A stretch of DNA of 64,000 nt from an uncultured Flavobacteriaceae bacterium (GTDB lineage: Bacteria > Bacteroidota > Bacteroidia > Flavobacteriales > Flavobacteriaceae). Under the pieces are notes generated by a model that was not told the DNA's origin, ran no database searches, and was given only the letters and a program-made list of their open reading frames with translations. The stretch covers positions 16,810 to 80,809 of the forward strand of contig CAJWGK010000002.1 in assembly GCA_913030895.1 (NCBI GenBank), read 5' to 3'. Shown in pieces: positions 30,849 to 42,545 of this stretch. The position numbers and the translations under genes were made by a program. Within the stretch, counting starts at the first letter, position 1; every line of letters begins with the position of its first letter.

Positions 30849-31982
30849 ATGAAAAAAAATCATTTCAACTATATTATCTGTGGAGGCGGTGCCTCTGGTT
30901 TGTTGTTAGCCTTCCGGATTTGCAATGACCCTTTCTTTGCTGATAAATCTATTTTATTAATAGAAAAAGACCAAAAAAACTCAAATGACAGAACATGGTG
31001 TTTTTGGGAGTCCAACGAAGGTGACTTAGAGGAGATTATTCACAAGACCTGGAATCAATCTTTTTTCGCTTCAAAAGACTATCACTTAAATTTTTCCCTC
31101 AGCCCATTTCAATACAAGATGATCCGAAGTTTGGACTTTTATAAATTTATGCAGCAACGCCTCAAAAGCTTAGATCAGCTTATCCAAGTTAAAGATGAAG
31201 TCCTGAAAATCGATAATAAAAAGGTAAGCACCGCACAAGTGGAGTACAGTGCAGATTTGATTTTCTCAAGTATCTTCAACCCTGAGAAATTACATCAACA
31301 AAAAAAATACCCTGTTCTACAACAACACTTTATCGGTCAGGTTATTGAAACAAGAAATAATTGTTTCGATCCAGATAAGATTGAATTTATGAACTTTAAT
31401 GTCCCTCAAAAGGGTAACACAAGATTCATGTATGTACTGCCTTTGTCTCCAAATAAAGCACTTTTGGAGTACACACTTTTTTCAGCGGACTTGTTAGATC
31501 GACAAGAATATTTAGATGAAATCACTGCCTTTGCCGAGCAACTTCCTACTGGGGGCTACATGGTGATTGAGGAAGAACAAGGGAATATCCCTATGACTTG
31601 TTTCCGTTTCGACCTAAACAATACCGAAAATATTTTACACATTGGCACTGCTGGTGGCTGGACTAAACCCAGTACAGGGTATACTTTTCAGCGAATCAAT
31701 AGTAAAACAAAAGCCTTGGTTGAATTTTTAAAACACAATCGTCCCCTGAGCCAATTCGGACGAAAAAATAGATTTTGGTTTTACGATTTACTTTTTCTGG
31801 ATGTTTTGTCTGAAGACAATGCCAATGGTGCTGATCTTTTCAAAAGAATGTTCCAAAATAATTCCCCTGAAGTCATCTTTAAATTTTTGGATGAGAAAAG
31901 TAACTATTGGCAAGAATTTCAGATCATGCGTTCCTTCAAGGTAGGAAAATTTGTAAGGGCTTTGTGGAAGAGAGTTTTTTAA
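30849..31982 (+). CDS. crtY: Lycopene cyclase family protein
   Basis: YIICGGGASGLLLAFRI, RTWCFWE, TAGGWTKPSTGYTF; TAATTTTG (30833-30840) supports ATG 30849. Confidence 0.88.
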   Translation: MKKNHFNYIICGGGASGLLLAFRICNDPFFADKSILLIEKDQKNSNDRTWCFWESNEGDLEEIIHKTWNQSFFASKDYHLNFSLSPFQYKMIRSLDFYKFMQQRLKSLDQLIQVKDEVLKIDNKKVSTAQVEYSADLIFSSIFNPEKLHQQKKYPVLQQHFIGQVIETRNNCFDPDKIEFMNFNVPQKGNTRFMYVLPLSPNKALLEYTLFSADLLDRQEYLDEITAFAEQLPTGGYMVIEEEQGNIPMTCFRFDLNNTENILHIGTAGGWTKPSTGYTFQRINSKTKALVEFLKHNRPLSQFGRKNRFWFYDLLFLDVLSEDNANGADLFKRMFQNNSPEVIFKFLDEKSNYWQEFQIMRSFKVGKFVRALWKRVF

Positions 31983-32956
31983 TAAGTTCGGTTCATCAAC
32001 CAATTTTTCAGTGCTCTAAATCGAGTTTTTTGTTCCTCAGTTATCGATAGTTTTTCCAATTCTATTTCCGCTAAATCAGAATGATGGCGTATTAACTTTC
32101 TAGTTGCCTCTTTAGCTCCAGTTGCTTTAAACAAATGCTTAACGCTTGAAATTTTTTCATCATCAGAGAGGGATTGTGCTCCGCTTAATAAAAGCTTTAA
32201 TAAATCCCCTTGTTTTGGATCAGCTTTTTTTAATGCCAAGTGGTAAAGAATTGTTTTTTTATTTTCTAAAATATCTCCTCCTATTTTCTTGCCAAAAGTA
32301 GCCTCATCGCCGAAAGCATCGAGATAATCATCTTGCAGCTGAAAAGCAATTCCCAACTGTATCCCAAAATTATAAATAACAGTTTGATCCTCAGCGCTAG
32401 CCTTGCCTGTAATCGCACCCATTTGCAAGGCACAACCCACCAAAACTGCCGTCTTGAGCCTAATCATTTCGATATATTCCTTTTGAGTAACTACCGATGC
32501 AGTCTCAAAATCCATATCATATTGCTGCCCTTCGCATACTTCGATAGCTGTTTTACTGAGTAGTCGGGTTAGCTTCTGAAAAATCTCGGTCGGATAGTCC
32601 TCTAGGGATTGATAGGCTTTGATTAACATGGCGTCTCCAGAGAGGATCGCCGTATTGACATCCCATTTTTCATGGACAGTCATCCTACCTCTCCTCAAAA
32701 ATGCCTTGTCCATGATATCATCATGCATCAAGGTGAAGTTATGAAAAACCTCAACCGAAAGTGCGGCTCCCATTGCCTGATCTGGAGAGGATTCAAAACT
32801 TTCTGCAGCCATCAAACATAAAAACGGACGAATTCTCTTGCCCCCTAAATCCAAAAGATATTCCATTGGACGGTATAAATTTTGGGGAGACTTATCCGAA
32901 ATAAACTTTTCAAGAGAAGATTTAAATTCCTTTTGATAAGCCTTAAAAATATCCAT
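31979..32956 (-). CDS. Polyprenyl synthetase (GGPP/FPP synthase type)
   Basis: GGKRIRP, LMHDDIMD, QLQDDYLD aspartate-rich motifs. Confidence 0.94.
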   Translation of the reverse strand: MDIFKAYQKEFKSSLEKFISDKSPQNLYRPMEYLLDLGGKRIRPFLCLMAAESFESSPDQAMGAALSVEVFHNFTLMHDDIMDKAFLRRGRMTVHEKWDVNTAILSGDAMLIKAYQSLEDYPTEIFQKLTRLLSKTAIEVCEGQQYDMDFETASVVTQKEYIEMIRLKTAVLVGCALQMGAITGKASAEDQTVIYNFGIQLGIAFQLQDDYLDAFGDEATFGKKIGGDILENKKTILYHLALKKADPKQGDLLKLLLSGAQSLSDDEKISSVKHLFKATGAKEATRKLIRHHSDLAEIELEKLSITEEQKTRFRALKNWLMNRTY

Positions 32957-33022
32957 TTTAACTAAATTTTGTTAAAAATACTGTAGACAATGTTAATGTA
33001 ATATAAAAAGAATGTAAACTTT

Positions 33023-33063
33023 GGAAACTTTTATTGTTTTTAAAGTTTTCTAATGTAAATTTG
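33023..33063 (+). promoter_or_regulatory. Candidate TetR operator overlapping the promoter of the efflux operon
   Basis: Inverted repeat GGAAACTTT(33023-33031)/AAAGTTTTC(33042-33050), one mismatch; TTG(33034-33036)-N19-TAAATTTG(33056-33063). Confidence 0.5.
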
Positions 33064-33073
33064 GAGCTTCATT

Positions 33074-33685
33074 ATGCAAAAAAAAATCGTTAAAAAGGCT
33101 GCCTGTTTATTTCTTCAGTATGGTTACAAGTCTGTAACCATGGATGACCTTGCCGAAAACATGCGAATCTCTAAAAAAACGATCTACACTTATTTTGATG
33201 ACAAGACATCACTGATACGAGCCTCGGTCTGGCACGTATTTGATGAGGTTAAAACCAAGATCATCGAGGTTCAGGAATCGATGGAAAACCCCATTGAGGC
33301 GCTTTATGAAATCAAAAAAATTGCTGTAGAAGTACTGGGAAATAAAGAGAAATCCCCTCAATATCAATTACAAAAATACTATCCCGCCATTTATGTTGAA
33401 ATAAGAAAAAAAGAACTTTCAGCACTTGGAAACTCTTTTGAAATGAGCCTAAAAAAAGGAATGAAATCAGGCCTTTTTAGACCCTCCCTTGACACCCAAT
33501 TTATCACACTTATTTACTTCAATGGATTTAGAGGCCTAAGGGACATCGAGCTTTTCCCTCCAGAGGATTACGATATTGATCAGATAATTGGAAAGTTTAT
33601 CGATTATCACCTTCGGGCAATTGTTACGCCAAAAGGATTAAAGTTTTTAGAAAATTATAATGCAGTTAAACCCCATGAAAATTAA
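33074..33685 (+). CDS. TetR/AcrR-family transcriptional regulator
   Basis: N-terminal HTH KAACLFLQYGYKSVTMDDLAENMRISKKTIYTYFDDKTSLI. Confidence 0.93.
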   Translation: MQKKIVKKAACLFLQYGYKSVTMDDLAENMRISKKTIYTYFDDKTSLIRASVWHVFDEVKTKIIEVQESMENPIEALYEIKKIAVEVLGNKEKSPQYQLQKYYPAIYVEIRKKELSALGNSFEMSLKKGMKSGLFRPSLDTQFITLIYFNGFRGLRDIELFPPEDYDIDQIIGKFIDYHLRAIVTPKGLKFLENYNAVKPHEN

Positions 33686-35012
33686 ATTAATTTTACTTGC
33701 CACTTTACTTACCTCCTTTGCTTGGTCACAGACCTATCCTGAGTCACTATCGCTTGAGGAAGCGATCGAATTTGGGATGAAAAACAACCGATCGATAATT
33801 AATGCAGATCGAGAAATTCTCAAGGCCAAAAAAGAACGTTGGAAAACCATTGCCATCGGACTGCCTCAGATCAGTTCTGAGATCAACTACCAAAACTTTT
33901 TAGAGATGCCCGTTTCTTTGGTGCCAGCTGAATTTTTTGGTGGAGAAGTAGGAACGTTTCGAGAACTTACTTTTGGAACCAAGCAAAACATGATCGGATC
34001 TGTAAAAACGGAACAGCTTCTTTTTGACGGCTCCTATTTAGTTGGACTAGAAGCTTCACGTGTCTATCTAAAAATTTCTGAAAACCTATTTGAAAAAACG
34101 AATTTGGAAGTAAAGAAGCTGATTACTACCACTTATACCAATGTGTTGATTGCACAATATACTATCTCTTTTTTAGAAAAAAACAAAAAGACCTTGGAAG
34201 TCAATTTAACGGAAATTCATCAATTGTTTAAAAACGGTTTTGAAGAAGAAGAGAGTGTTGAGCAAATGCAACTTTCTCTCGCCCAAGTCAACAGTCAATT
34301 GAAATACGCACAAAACTTAGTGAAGATCACCAAAGAAATGGTCAAATTTGTTATTGGCTACCCCACCGAAAAACCGCTTGTCTTAGAAAGCGATCTGGAG
34401 ACTATTTTTAATGAAGAAATTTATTTTAAAACCTCCCCAGAAATTGATGACATACAAAACAACATTGATATCAAAATTGCAGACAATAATGTCAAGTCAG
34501 AGTCCTTGCAATTCAAATATGAAAAATCTAAAAGTTTACCTAAACTCAGTGGTTTTATCAATCAAACTTACACTGGTAACAGCGAAGAATTCACCTTTAC
34601 GGAGCGCAATCAAAAATGGTTTGGTTCTACCTTAGTAGGTTTGACTTTAAAAGTGCCTCTTTTTAGTTCTCTTGGAAGAACTGCCGTATCCCAAAAGGCA
34701 AAAATTAGTCTAGATCAAGCCATAACAGAACTTACAGACACGCAAGAGCGCGTCAGAATAGAAGTAAAAGCTGCCTACAATGACTACCAACTTGCGATTG
34801 ATAATTACTTTACCGAAAAAGAAAACCTACGCCTAGCAGAACGTATTGAGAAAAAAAATCAAACCAAATTCTTTGAAGGCATGGTTCAGAGTTTTGAACT
34901 GAGAATGGCACAAATGCAACTTTATACTGCACAAAATAATTTTGTCACTGCCATTCAATCCGTAATCAATAAAAAAACAGCATTAGAAACCCTACTTAAC
35001 AAAACCTTTTAA
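33675..35012 (+). CDS. TolC-family outer membrane efflux protein
   Basis: SLEEAIEFGMKNNRSI, signal peptide, coiled-coil repeats; ATG 33675 preferred. Confidence 0.9.
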   Translation: MKIKLILLATLLTSFAWSQTYPESLSLEEAIEFGMKNNRSIINADREILKAKKERWKTIAIGLPQISSEINYQNFLEMPVSLVPAEFFGGEVGTFRELTFGTKQNMIGSVKTEQLLFDGSYLVGLEASRVYLKISENLFEKTNLEVKKLITTTYTNVLIAQYTISFLEKNKKTLEVNLTEIHQLFKNGFEEEESVEQMQLSLAQVNSQLKYAQNLVKITKEMVKFVIGYPTEKPLVLESDLETIFNEEIYFKTSPEIDDIQNNIDIKIADNNVKSESLQFKYEKSKSLPKLSGFINQTYTGNSEEFTFTERNQKWFGSTLVGLTLKVPLFSSLGRTAVSQKAKISLDQAITELTDTQERVRIEVKAAYNDYQLAIDNYFTEKENLRLAERIEKKNQTKFFEGMVQSFELRMAQMQLYTAQNNFVTAIQSVINKKTALETLLNKTF

Positions 35013-35021
35013 TCAATCTCC

Positions 35022-36188
35022 ATGAAAAAATTAATATCTCTCCTCATCACTTCAATTATTATCGCCGCTTGTTCAGGTGAAAAACAAAGCTCAACTTCGG
35101 CACTACTCCAAGCCGAAGATCTCGACGGTTTAAAAGTCCAAAAGGATGAAAAGATTCAACAGATGAATGCCCTAAAAAAGGAATTAAACCAAATTAATCA
35201 GGCCATTTTGACATTAGATCCTGATGAGAAGCTACCCTTGATAACAACCATTAAGCTCGCTCCCGAAAATTTTAATCATCATATTGAAGTACAAGGTAAC
35301 ATTCAAACCCGCCAAAATGTATTGCTCTATCCCGAATTTAACGGCAGCTTAAAACAGGTGTTTGTTCAAGAGGGACAAAAGGTGAAAAAAGGAGCACTAT
35401 TGGCACAGATTGACGATGCAGGTTTAAAAAACCAACTGGAGCAACTTGAGATACAATCCAATCTATCAAAAACAATCTATGAGCGTTACCAAAGACTATG
35501 GGATAAAAATATAGGTTCCGAAATGGAATTGCTCAAAGCAAAAACAACCTATGAAGCCCAACTAAAAAGTATAGCCCAACTCAAAAAACAACTGCTAAGA
35601 ACCCAAATTCGCGCTCCTTTCTCTGGAACAATTGATGAGATTATTGCCAATACTGGAGCGAACTTAATGCCAGGGCAAACCCCTGTCTTGCGTGTGGTTA
35701 ATTTGGACGAGATGTATATTGAGGCTAATATTCCTGAACGCTACGTCAGTGATATCAAATTGGGTACTGATGCCCTAGTCGAGATTCCAATGCTAGGAAA
35801 AACTTACGCCACTCAGATTCGGCAAACTGGGAGTTTTATCAATCCCAACAATCGAAGTTTTAGGGTGGAAGCTCCGCTAGCCAATACAGATGGTGACATC
35901 AAACCCAACCTATCGTGCAAACTAAAAATAAAAGATTACAACAACTCGAGTGCAATTATGATCCCACTGAGTATTATCAAAGAAAACGCTAAAGGTGATA
36001 AATACATTTTCAAGCTCAAACCAGGGAACAAACAAGATGTCTATACGACTGAAAAAGTTTTTATCGAACTGGGCAAAAAAAGTATGGAAAAAGTAGAAGT
36101 TACTGGAGGCATTGCGCCAGGTACATTGATCGTCAATGAGGGTGCCGCCATCGTTGAGGACAATCAAAGGGTAAGAAATATTCAATAA
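35022..36188 (+). CDS. Efflux RND transporter periplasmic adaptor (MFP) lipoprotein
   Basis: Lipobox IIAAC, VQEGQKVKKGALLAQIDDAGL, IRAPFSGTIDEI. Confidence 0.93.
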   Translation: MKKLISLLITSIIIAACSGEKQSSTSALLQAEDLDGLKVQKDEKIQQMNALKKELNQINQAILTLDPDEKLPLITTIKLAPENFNHHIEVQGNIQTRQNVLLYPEFNGSLKQVFVQEGQKVKKGALLAQIDDAGLKNQLEQLEIQSNLSKTIYERYQRLWDKNIGSEMELLKAKTTYEAQLKSIAQLKKQLLRTQIRAPFSGTIDEIIANTGANLMPGQTPVLRVVNLDEMYIEANIPERYVSDIKLGTDALVEIPMLGKTYATQIRQTGSFINPNNRSFRVEAPLANTDGDIKPNLSCKLKIKDYNNSSAIMIPLSIIKENAKGDKYIFKLKPGNKQDVYTTEKVFIELGKKSMEKVEVTGGIAPGTLIVNEGAAIVEDNQRVRNIQ

Positions 36189-36198
36189 GCTGGGAGAG

Positions 36199-39100
36199 AT
36201 GAAAAAAATTTACAAAGAATTTCGACTGTCCAGTTGGGCGATAGATCACAAAACTGTGATTTATGTCATCATGGCAATATTTTTCTTCTTGGGAATTCGA
36301 TCCTACAACGTCATGCCCCGAGAAAGCTTCCCTGAAATTAATGATACTCGTATGTTTGTCTCAGCCGTTTTCCCTGGAAATACAGCTGAAGATATAGAAA
36401 GGCTTATTGTTGATCCTTTAGAAGATGCACTAAAAGGGGTTACCAACTTAATTGACATCACCTCCACTTCGGAGGAAGATTTTGCTGTCGTAAAACTACA
36501 GTTTGACGAAGATATCCCCGTTGAACTTGCCAAACAAAAAACCAAAGATTTGGTCGATGGTGTGGTCTCAGGTGCAGACTGGCCTACTTTTAATAATGCA
36601 AAAATAGAGCCTTCTGTGTTTGAGATGGACTTCTCTGAATTGATGCCCATTTTGAGTATCAGCATGATTGGGGATTATCCGATTGAACTGATGAAGGATT
36701 TTGCTGGTTATCTAGAAGAAAAAATCGAACAGATCCCCGAGGTTAAATCTGTGGACATTCGAGGGATTCAAGCTTTTGAAGTTGAAGTTGCAGTTGATAT
36801 CTACAAAATGACTGCCGCCAAAATCAGTTTTAATGACATCATTAACGCCATAAGTTCTGAAAATACAACCATCTCAGCGGGAAATATCATCCAAGGCGGA
36901 CAGCGTCGTAGCATGAGAATTATTGGGGAAGTAAAAGATCCGCAAAAACTCAAAGAAATCGTCGTTAAAAGTGAAAAAGGAGCCACTTACTTGGGCGATA
37001 TCGCTACCATCAGCTACCATGAAAAAGATGCTATTTCCTATGCCCGTTCTTATGGAGAAAAAGTCATTTTGCTGGATGTTAAAAAACGCGGTGGTAAAAA
37101 TTTGATTCAAGCCTCCCAAAAAATCCAAGCTTTGGTGAGTGAAATCGGAGAGAATCTATTTCCAAAAGATCTAAAATTAGCGATTTCAAATGACCAATCC
37201 GCCACCACCCTCAACCAAGTAAGTGATTTGGTTAACAACATTATTTTCGGCGTGATTTTAGTCGTTATTGTCCTGATGTTCTTTTTGGGCTTTCGCAACT
37301 CACTATTTGTGGGTTTTGCAATTCCTATGTCCATGTTTATGTCTTTTATGATCCTTTCCATCTTAGGCTACACGATGAACACCATGGTCTTATTTGGCTT
37401 GGTTATGGGACTAGGAATGCTTGTAGACAACGGGATTGTAGTTGTGGAAAACGTCTACCGATTGATGGAAAAAGAAGGTATGTCACGAATTGAAGCTGCT
37501 AAGAAAGGGATTGGAGAAATCGCCTTTCCGATTATTGTCTCCACAGCCACCACCATTGCTGCTTTTGTACCGCTGGGGGCGTGGCCTGGATTGATGGGCG
37601 AATTTATGATTTACTTCCCCATTACACTATCAGTGGTTTTGGGGTCATCACTGATCGTTGCCTTATTTTTCAATTCTATGCTGGTTTCTCGTTTTATGGA
37701 AATCGATGAGCGTGAAATCTCTACAAAAAGCTTATGGCGAATCACCTTTATTCTGGGCGGATTAGGGCTTTTACTCGTATTTAACACTGGCGTATTAAGA
37801 GGAATCGGTACACTAATGATTACCCTTACCCTACTCTTTTGGGCTTACAAGTACTTTATAAAAAAACAAGCTGCCCGTTTCCAAATGATCTTCTTGCCTA
37901 AGTTGGAAAAAGCTTATCGTTCTTTTCTTACAATCGCCTTAAAAGGCTATCGACCTGTGGCTTTTTTGTTAGGCACCTTTTTTCTCTTGTTTTTTTCATT
38001 TATTCTGATGGGAATTTTTCCCCCTAAAGTTGAATTTTTCCCTGAAAATCAACCGTTGCAAATATTTACTTACATCGAATATCCTCAAGGGACTGCCATT
38101 GAAAAAACCAATAGCATCACAAAAAGAATCGAAAGAGACATTTATAAGGTCATTAATCAAGAAAAATATCGGCAAGGAGATTACAATTTCTTAGTCGAGG
38201 ATGCTGTTGCACAGGTAGGTGCCGGGGCGGGTAATCCAGAAATTGATGGCGGGGTAACCAATGAAATGCCCCATAAAGCGAAGGTCTCATTAACCATGAG
38301 AGAATTTAAATTCCGAAATGGCTTGTCCAGTGAAAGCCTGAGGAGTGAAATTCAACAAACCCTAAAAGGAAAATATCCCGGTGTAGCCATTTCTGTAGAA
38401 AAAGATGCTAATGGCCCACCAGTAGGGTATCCTGTCAATATTGAAATATCTGGACGGGATTATGAACAGCTTATTCAAACGGCAGAAAAAATAAAAGACT
38501 TCTTGGATACTGAAAATATTCTCGGAGTGGAAGAATTAAAAATTGATGTCAATAAAAACAAACCTGGAATCCAGCTGATCATTGACAGAGAAAAAGCTGG
38601 AGAGCTAGGTATCACCACCACCATGATCGGAAGACAATTAAGGGCATCGCTGTTTGGCTCCAAAGCTGGGATATACAAAAAAGACGGTGAAGATTATGAA
38701 ATAAATGTGAGACTGAAAGAAGCTCAGCGTTATGACAACAACGCTTTATTCAATCAATTCATCACCTTTAGAGACCAATCCTCAGGTAAAATAAAAGAAA
38801 TTCCTATTGCCGCTTTGGTGACCGCAAAAAACAACGCATCATTCAGTGCCATAAAACACAGGAAGTCTGTAAGAATGGTAACGCTATATTCGGACGTGCT
38901 GGCAGGGTATAACGCCAACGAGGTTGTCGCTAATGTCAAGGCAGCTTTATCGAATTACGATTTGGATTTTGGGGTCGACTTTAAATTTACTGGTGAAATA
39001 GAAGAGCAAGAGAAAAATATGAGTTTTCTTTCTAATGCCTTATTAGCAGCTTTGGCACTGATCATGTTACTGTTGGTCTTTCAGTTCAATTCCATTTCTA

Positions 39101-39636
39101 AACCGATTATCATACTGATTTCTATTTTCTTAAGTTTCACTGGGGTCTTTTATGGTATTACTGTTTTCCAATTGCCATTTGTGATCTTAATGACCATGAT
39201 GGGGATTATCTCTCTATCGGGAATTGTGGTAAATAATGGCGTAGTGTTATTGGATTACACCCAATTGTTAATCGACAGAAAAAAGTTGGAAATGGACATT
39301 CCCAATGACCAAATGCTTCCCAAAGCTGAAGCTATAGAGGCGATTATTAATGGGGGTACGGCAAGACTGCGCCCAGTAATTTTAACTGCGATAACGACCA
39401 TACTGGGGTTAATTCCACTTTCGATAGGGTTAAACATTGATTTTTTCTCCCTGTTCTCAGATTGGGATCCGAAGATTTATGTTGGTGGAGACAATGTGAT
39501 TTTTTGGGGACCTCTGGCAAAAACAGTAATCTTTGGATTGAGTTTTGCCACCTTCCTCACCCTGATTATAGTCCCGGCGACCTTCCTAATCAGCTATCAG
39601 TTAAAGATGAAATTTAAACGCATTTTTAAAAACTAA
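36199..39636 (+). CDS. RND efflux transporter permease
   Basis: 1145 aa, AcrB-like architecture, [22 protein letters not shown]. Confidence 0.95.
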   Translation: MKKIYKEFRLSSWAIDHKTVIYVIMAIFFFLGIRSYNVMPRESFPEINDTRMFVSAVFPGNTAEDIERLIVDPLEDALKGVTNLIDITSTSEEDFAVVKLQFDEDIPVELAKQKTKDLVDGVVSGADWPTFNNAKIEPSVFEMDFSELMPILSISMIGDYPIELMKDFAGYLEEKIEQIPEVKSVDIRGIQAFEVEVAVDIYKMTAAKISFNDIINAISSENTTISAGNIIQGGQRRSMRIIGEVKDPQKLKEIVVKSEKGATYLGDIATISYHEKDAISYARSYGEKVILLDVKKRGGKNLIQASQKIQALVSEIGENLFPKDLKLAISNDQSATTLNQVSDLVNNIIFGVILVVIVLMFFLGFRNSLFVGFAIPMSMFMSFMILSILGYTMNTMVLFGLVMGLGMLVDNGIVVVENVYRLMEKEGMSRIEAAKKGIGEIAFPIIVSTATTIAAFVPLGAWPGLMGEFMIYFPITLSVVLGSSLIVALFFNSMLVSRFMEIDEREISTKSLWRITFILGGLGLLLVFNTGVLRGIGTLMITLTLLFWAYKYFIKKQAARFQMIFLPKLEKAYRSFLTIALKGYRPVAFLLGTFFLLFFSFILMGIFPPKVEFFPENQPLQIFTYIEYPQGTAIEKTNSITKRIERDIYKVINQEKYRQGDYNFLVEDAVAQVGAGAGNPEIDGGVTNEMPHKAKVSLTMREFKFRNGLSSESLRSEIQQTLKGKYPGVAISVEKDANGPPVGYPVNIEISGRDYEQLIQTAEKIKDFLDTENILGVEELKIDVNKNKPGIQLIIDREKAGELGITTTMIGRQLRASLFGSKAGIYKKDGEDYEINVRLKEAQRYDNNALFNQFITFRDQSSGKIKEIPIAALVTAKNNASFSAIKHRKSVRMVTLYSDVLAGYNANEVVANVKAALSNYDLDFGVDFKFTGEIEEQEKNMSFLSNALLAALALIMLLLVFQFNSISKPIIILISIFLSFTGVFYGITVFQLPFVILMTMMGIISLSGIVVNNGVVLLDYTQLLIDRKKLEMDIPNDQMLPKAEAIEAIINGGTARLRPVILTAITTILGLIPLSIGLNIDFFSLFSDWDPKIYVGGDNVIFWGPLAKTVIFGLSFATFLTLIIVPATFLISYQLKMKFKRIFKN

Positions 39637-39645
39637 CTTACCCTA

Positions 39646-39674
39646 TTGGAAAAGATACGTTCTTATTACCTTTG
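39646..39674 (+). promoter_or_regulatory. Bacteroidetes-type promoter of aspS
   Basis: TTG(39646-39648)-N18-TACCTTTG(39667-39674), 17 nt before ATG 39692. Confidence 0.65.
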
Positions 39675-39691
39675 TGACGAAACCATTTACA

Positions 39692-41452
39692 ATGCTTAGA
39701 TCCCATCATTGCGGAGCACTTTCCGAATCCGATTTAAATCAAGAAGTTACCCTTGCTGGATGGGTGCAAAAAGTCAGAAATAAAGGCTTTATTGTCTGGG
39801 TTGATCTCAGAGATCGTTACGGTATCACCCAACTGGTATTTGACGAAAAAAGAACTCCTGAGGCAGTTTTTAAAAAGTCTGCCGAACTCGGCAGAGAGGA
39901 CGTTATTCAGATCAAAGGCACCGTTATTGAACGGGAATCTAAAAATCCCAACCTACCTACTGGCGGTATCGAAATATTAGCAACAGAACTAACTCTTCTA
40001 AACAAAGCACAAACCCCGCCATTTACCATAGAAAACCAAACCGATGGCGGCGACGAACTACGGATGCAATTTCGCTACTTAGATTTGAGAAGAAACCCTG
40101 TTAGGGAAAATCTTATCCATAGGCATCGCGTCACGATGGCCGTTAGAAACTTTTTATCTCAGGCAGGTTTTATAGATGTCGAAACCCCCTATTTGATTAA
40201 GTCAACACCAGAGGGAGCAAGGGATTTTATCGTCCCCTCAAGAATGAATAATGGACAGTTTTATGCTTTGCCACAATCCCCACAAACTTTCAAGCAATTG
40301 CTAATGGTCGGTGGTTTTGATAAATATTTTCAGATTGTAAAATGCTTCAGGGACGAGGATTTAAGAGCGGACAGGCAACCAGAGTTTACCCAAATCGATT
40401 GTGAGATGTCCTTTGTAGAACAAGAAGATGTTTTGTCTCAATTTGAAGCACTAATCAAACATTTACTTTCAGAAATCAAAGGAGTAGAATTGTCTGAATT
40501 TCCAAGAATCACCTATGCTGAAGCGATGGAAAAATACGGCAACGATAAACCCGATATTCGTTTTGGAATGATCTTTGGAAACCTGAATGAGGTTGCTAAA
40601 GGCAAGGGGTTTAATGTGTTTGACAGTCAAGAATTAATAGTAGGTATCGCTGTTCCTGGCGGTGCCAATTATACCCGTAAGGAAATCGATAATTGGATTG
40701 ATTGGGTCAAACGACCTCAAGTGGGGGCCAAAGGTTTGGTCTGGGTTAAATGCAATCAAGACGGGAGTTACAAATCCTCTGTCGATAAGTTTTTTAATCA
40801 GCAAGATTTGGGTGAGTGGGCTAAAGTCACCAATGCACAAGCTGGAGATTTGATCTTTGTCATGGCAGGAGACACCCTAGACACTCAAGCACAATTGAGT
40901 GCCCTTAGAATGGAAGTAGCCCAGCAGATGGACCTCCGAAATGCCGATGAATTTGCTGCACTGTGGGTCACTGATTTTCCGCTATTAGAATGGGATGAGG
41001 AAACCCAACGTTACCATGCCATGCACCACCCCTTTACGGCTCCCAAAAACGAATATTTGGAGCTTTTGGAAACCAATCCAGAAAAAGTATTGGCAAATGC
41101 CTATGACCTTGTCCTAAACGGAAACGAAGTTGGAGGAGGCTCTATAAGAATTCACGACACCCAACTACAGGAAAAAATGTTTTCATTGCTTGGCTTTAGC
41201 GAAACAGAAGCCAAGGAACAATTCGGTTTTTTGATGGACGCTTTTCAATACGGTGCTCCGCCCCACGGAGGCATTGCATTAGGATTAGATCGACTCGTTG
41301 CACTTTTGGGCGGTAGTGAGACCATAAGAGACTTCATCGCCTTTCCAAAAAACAACCACGGTAGAGATGTGATGATCGATGCACCAGCAAACGTCACAGA
41401 CGATCAGTTAGAGGAATTGTATCTAAAATCCTTACCCAAGGACCCTTCCTAA
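39692..41452 (+). CDS. aspS: Aspartate-tRNA ligase
   Basis: [60 protein letters not shown] 39692 preferred. Confidence 0.97.
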   Translation: MLRSHHCGALSESDLNQEVTLAGWVQKVRNKGFIVWVDLRDRYGITQLVFDEKRTPEAVFKKSAELGREDVIQIKGTVIERESKNPNLPTGGIEILATELTLLNKAQTPPFTIENQTDGGDELRMQFRYLDLRRNPVRENLIHRHRVTMAVRNFLSQAGFIDVETPYLIKSTPEGARDFIVPSRMNNGQFYALPQSPQTFKQLLMVGGFDKYFQIVKCFRDEDLRADRQPEFTQIDCEMSFVEQEDVLSQFEALIKHLLSEIKGVELSEFPRITYAEAMEKYGNDKPDIRFGMIFGNLNEVAKGKGFNVFDSQELIVGIAVPGGANYTRKEIDNWIDWVKRPQVGAKGLVWVKCNQDGSYKSSVDKFFNQQDLGEWAKVTNAQAGDLIFVMAGDTLDTQAQLSALRMEVAQQMDLRNADEFAALWVTDFPLLEWDEETQRYHAMHHPFTAPKNEYLELLETNPEKVLANAYDLVLNGNEVGGGSIRIHDTQLQEKMFSLLGFSETEAKEQFGFLMDAFQYGAPPHGGIALGLDRLVALLGGSETIRDFIAFPKNNHGRDVMIDAPANVTDDQLEELYLKSLPKDPS

Positions 41453-41477
41453 AGAAAATTCTTACAATTTAAATTCA

Positions 41478-41717
41478 ATGAAAATTTTTCTTAGAATCTT
41501 TTTTTTAGCCCTGCTCACCTGCCTGACCATTGGATTTTACATCAAGACATTTGAAAATTCTCAGCAGGGAAATAAAATAGTAGGTTTTACCGTATTAGGC
41601 GCTGCCTTTATCTTTATGCCCATTTTCTTAGTCCATCGATGGAAAGGAAAAAGGCTGAAGGACTACACTCTTTCCAAGGAAAATTTGGAGAAACTAAGAA
41701 ATTCTGATCAAAAATAA
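41478..41717 (+). CDS. Small membrane protein of unknown function
   Basis: Two predicted TM segments, downstream of aspS. Confidence 0.65.
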   Translation: MKIFLRIFFLALLTCLTIGFYIKTFENSQQGNKIVGFTVLGAAFIFMPIFLVHRWKGKRLKDYTLSKENLEKLRNSDQK

Positions 41718-41778
41718 CGTAAAATTATACTTTGGCAGTTTTATTAAATGTAACTTGCGCAAAATTAATTTATTATAA

Positions 41779-41970
41779 ATGACTGGTACAGTTAAATTTT
41801 TTAATGGATCCAAAGGTTATGGGTTCATTACCAATGACGAAACATCTGAAGATGTATTTGTTCACGTTTCTGCCCTAAATGGGCTTACACTCCAAGAGGG
41901 TGACAAAGTTGAGTATGTAGAAGAAGAAGGAAATAAAGGGAAGCAAGCTTCTCAAATTGCCCTATTATAA
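41779..41970 (+). CDS. Cold-shock domain protein
   Basis: GTVKFFNGSKGYGFITNDETSEDVFVHVSAL. Confidence 0.96.
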   Translation: MTGTVKFFNGSKGYGFITNDETSEDVFVHVSALNGLTLQEGDKVEYVEEEGNKGKQASQIALL

Positions 41971-41993
41971 TATACATTACGACTTAAGAAATT

Positions 41994-42018
41994 AAGCCTC
42001 CCAATGGGAGGCTTTTTT
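41994..42018 (+). terminator. Intrinsic terminator after the cold-shock gene
   Basis: AAGCCTCCC-AAT-GGGAGGCTT followed by TTTTTT. Confidence 0.9.
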
Positions 42019-42460
42019 ATTTTCTTTTACTTTCAAAAAATTGATGCAGTAAGTCCGCCGATGCTGATTCCATCACCCCACCACTGACGGTCGCTTTTGG
42101 GTGAGGCGCAATTCGGGCTTGACGATAACCGCGCTTTTGATCAGCCGCAGCATAAACGATTCTACTGAGTTGCGCCCAATAAATCGCACCCATACACATC
42201 ACGCAAGGTTCTAATGTAACATATAACGTACAGCCATTGAGGTATTTGCCATTTAGAAAATTAGCTGCTGAAGTAATGGCTTGCATTTCGGCATGTGCTG
42301 TAACATCATTGAGTCGCTCGGTCAAATTATGCGCCCTGGCAATAATTTTATTATCGATAGCAATGACCGCACCTACAGGAACCTCATCCGCCTCAAAAGC
42401 CTTTTGTGCCTCGATCAATGCCTGCCTCATAAAATAATTATCATCGTATAATAATTCCAT
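42017..42460 (-). CDS. tadA: tRNA-specific adenosine deaminase
   Basis: TAHAEMQAI, LEPCVMCMGAI zinc motifs. Confidence 0.94.
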   Translation of the reverse strand: MELLYDDNYFMRQALIEAQKAFEADEVPVGAVIAIDNKIIARAHNLTERLNDVTAHAEMQAITSAANFLNGKYLNGCTLYVTLEPCVMCMGAIYWAQLSRIVYAAADQKRGYRQARIAPHPKATVSGGVMESASADLLHQFFESKRK

Positions 42461-42545
42461 GCGGTTAAATTACAAAACCCCTTTAGTCAGCACAAACGAA
42501 ATTTTATCTTTGTAACTTGAGCCAAGCAATAATTAAAAGTCACCG

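Noticed and set aside
36303-39437. Several minus-strand ORFs inside the RND permease gene
   Set aside because: Ser/Ile/Leu-rich antisense shadows of a canonical 1145-aa permease
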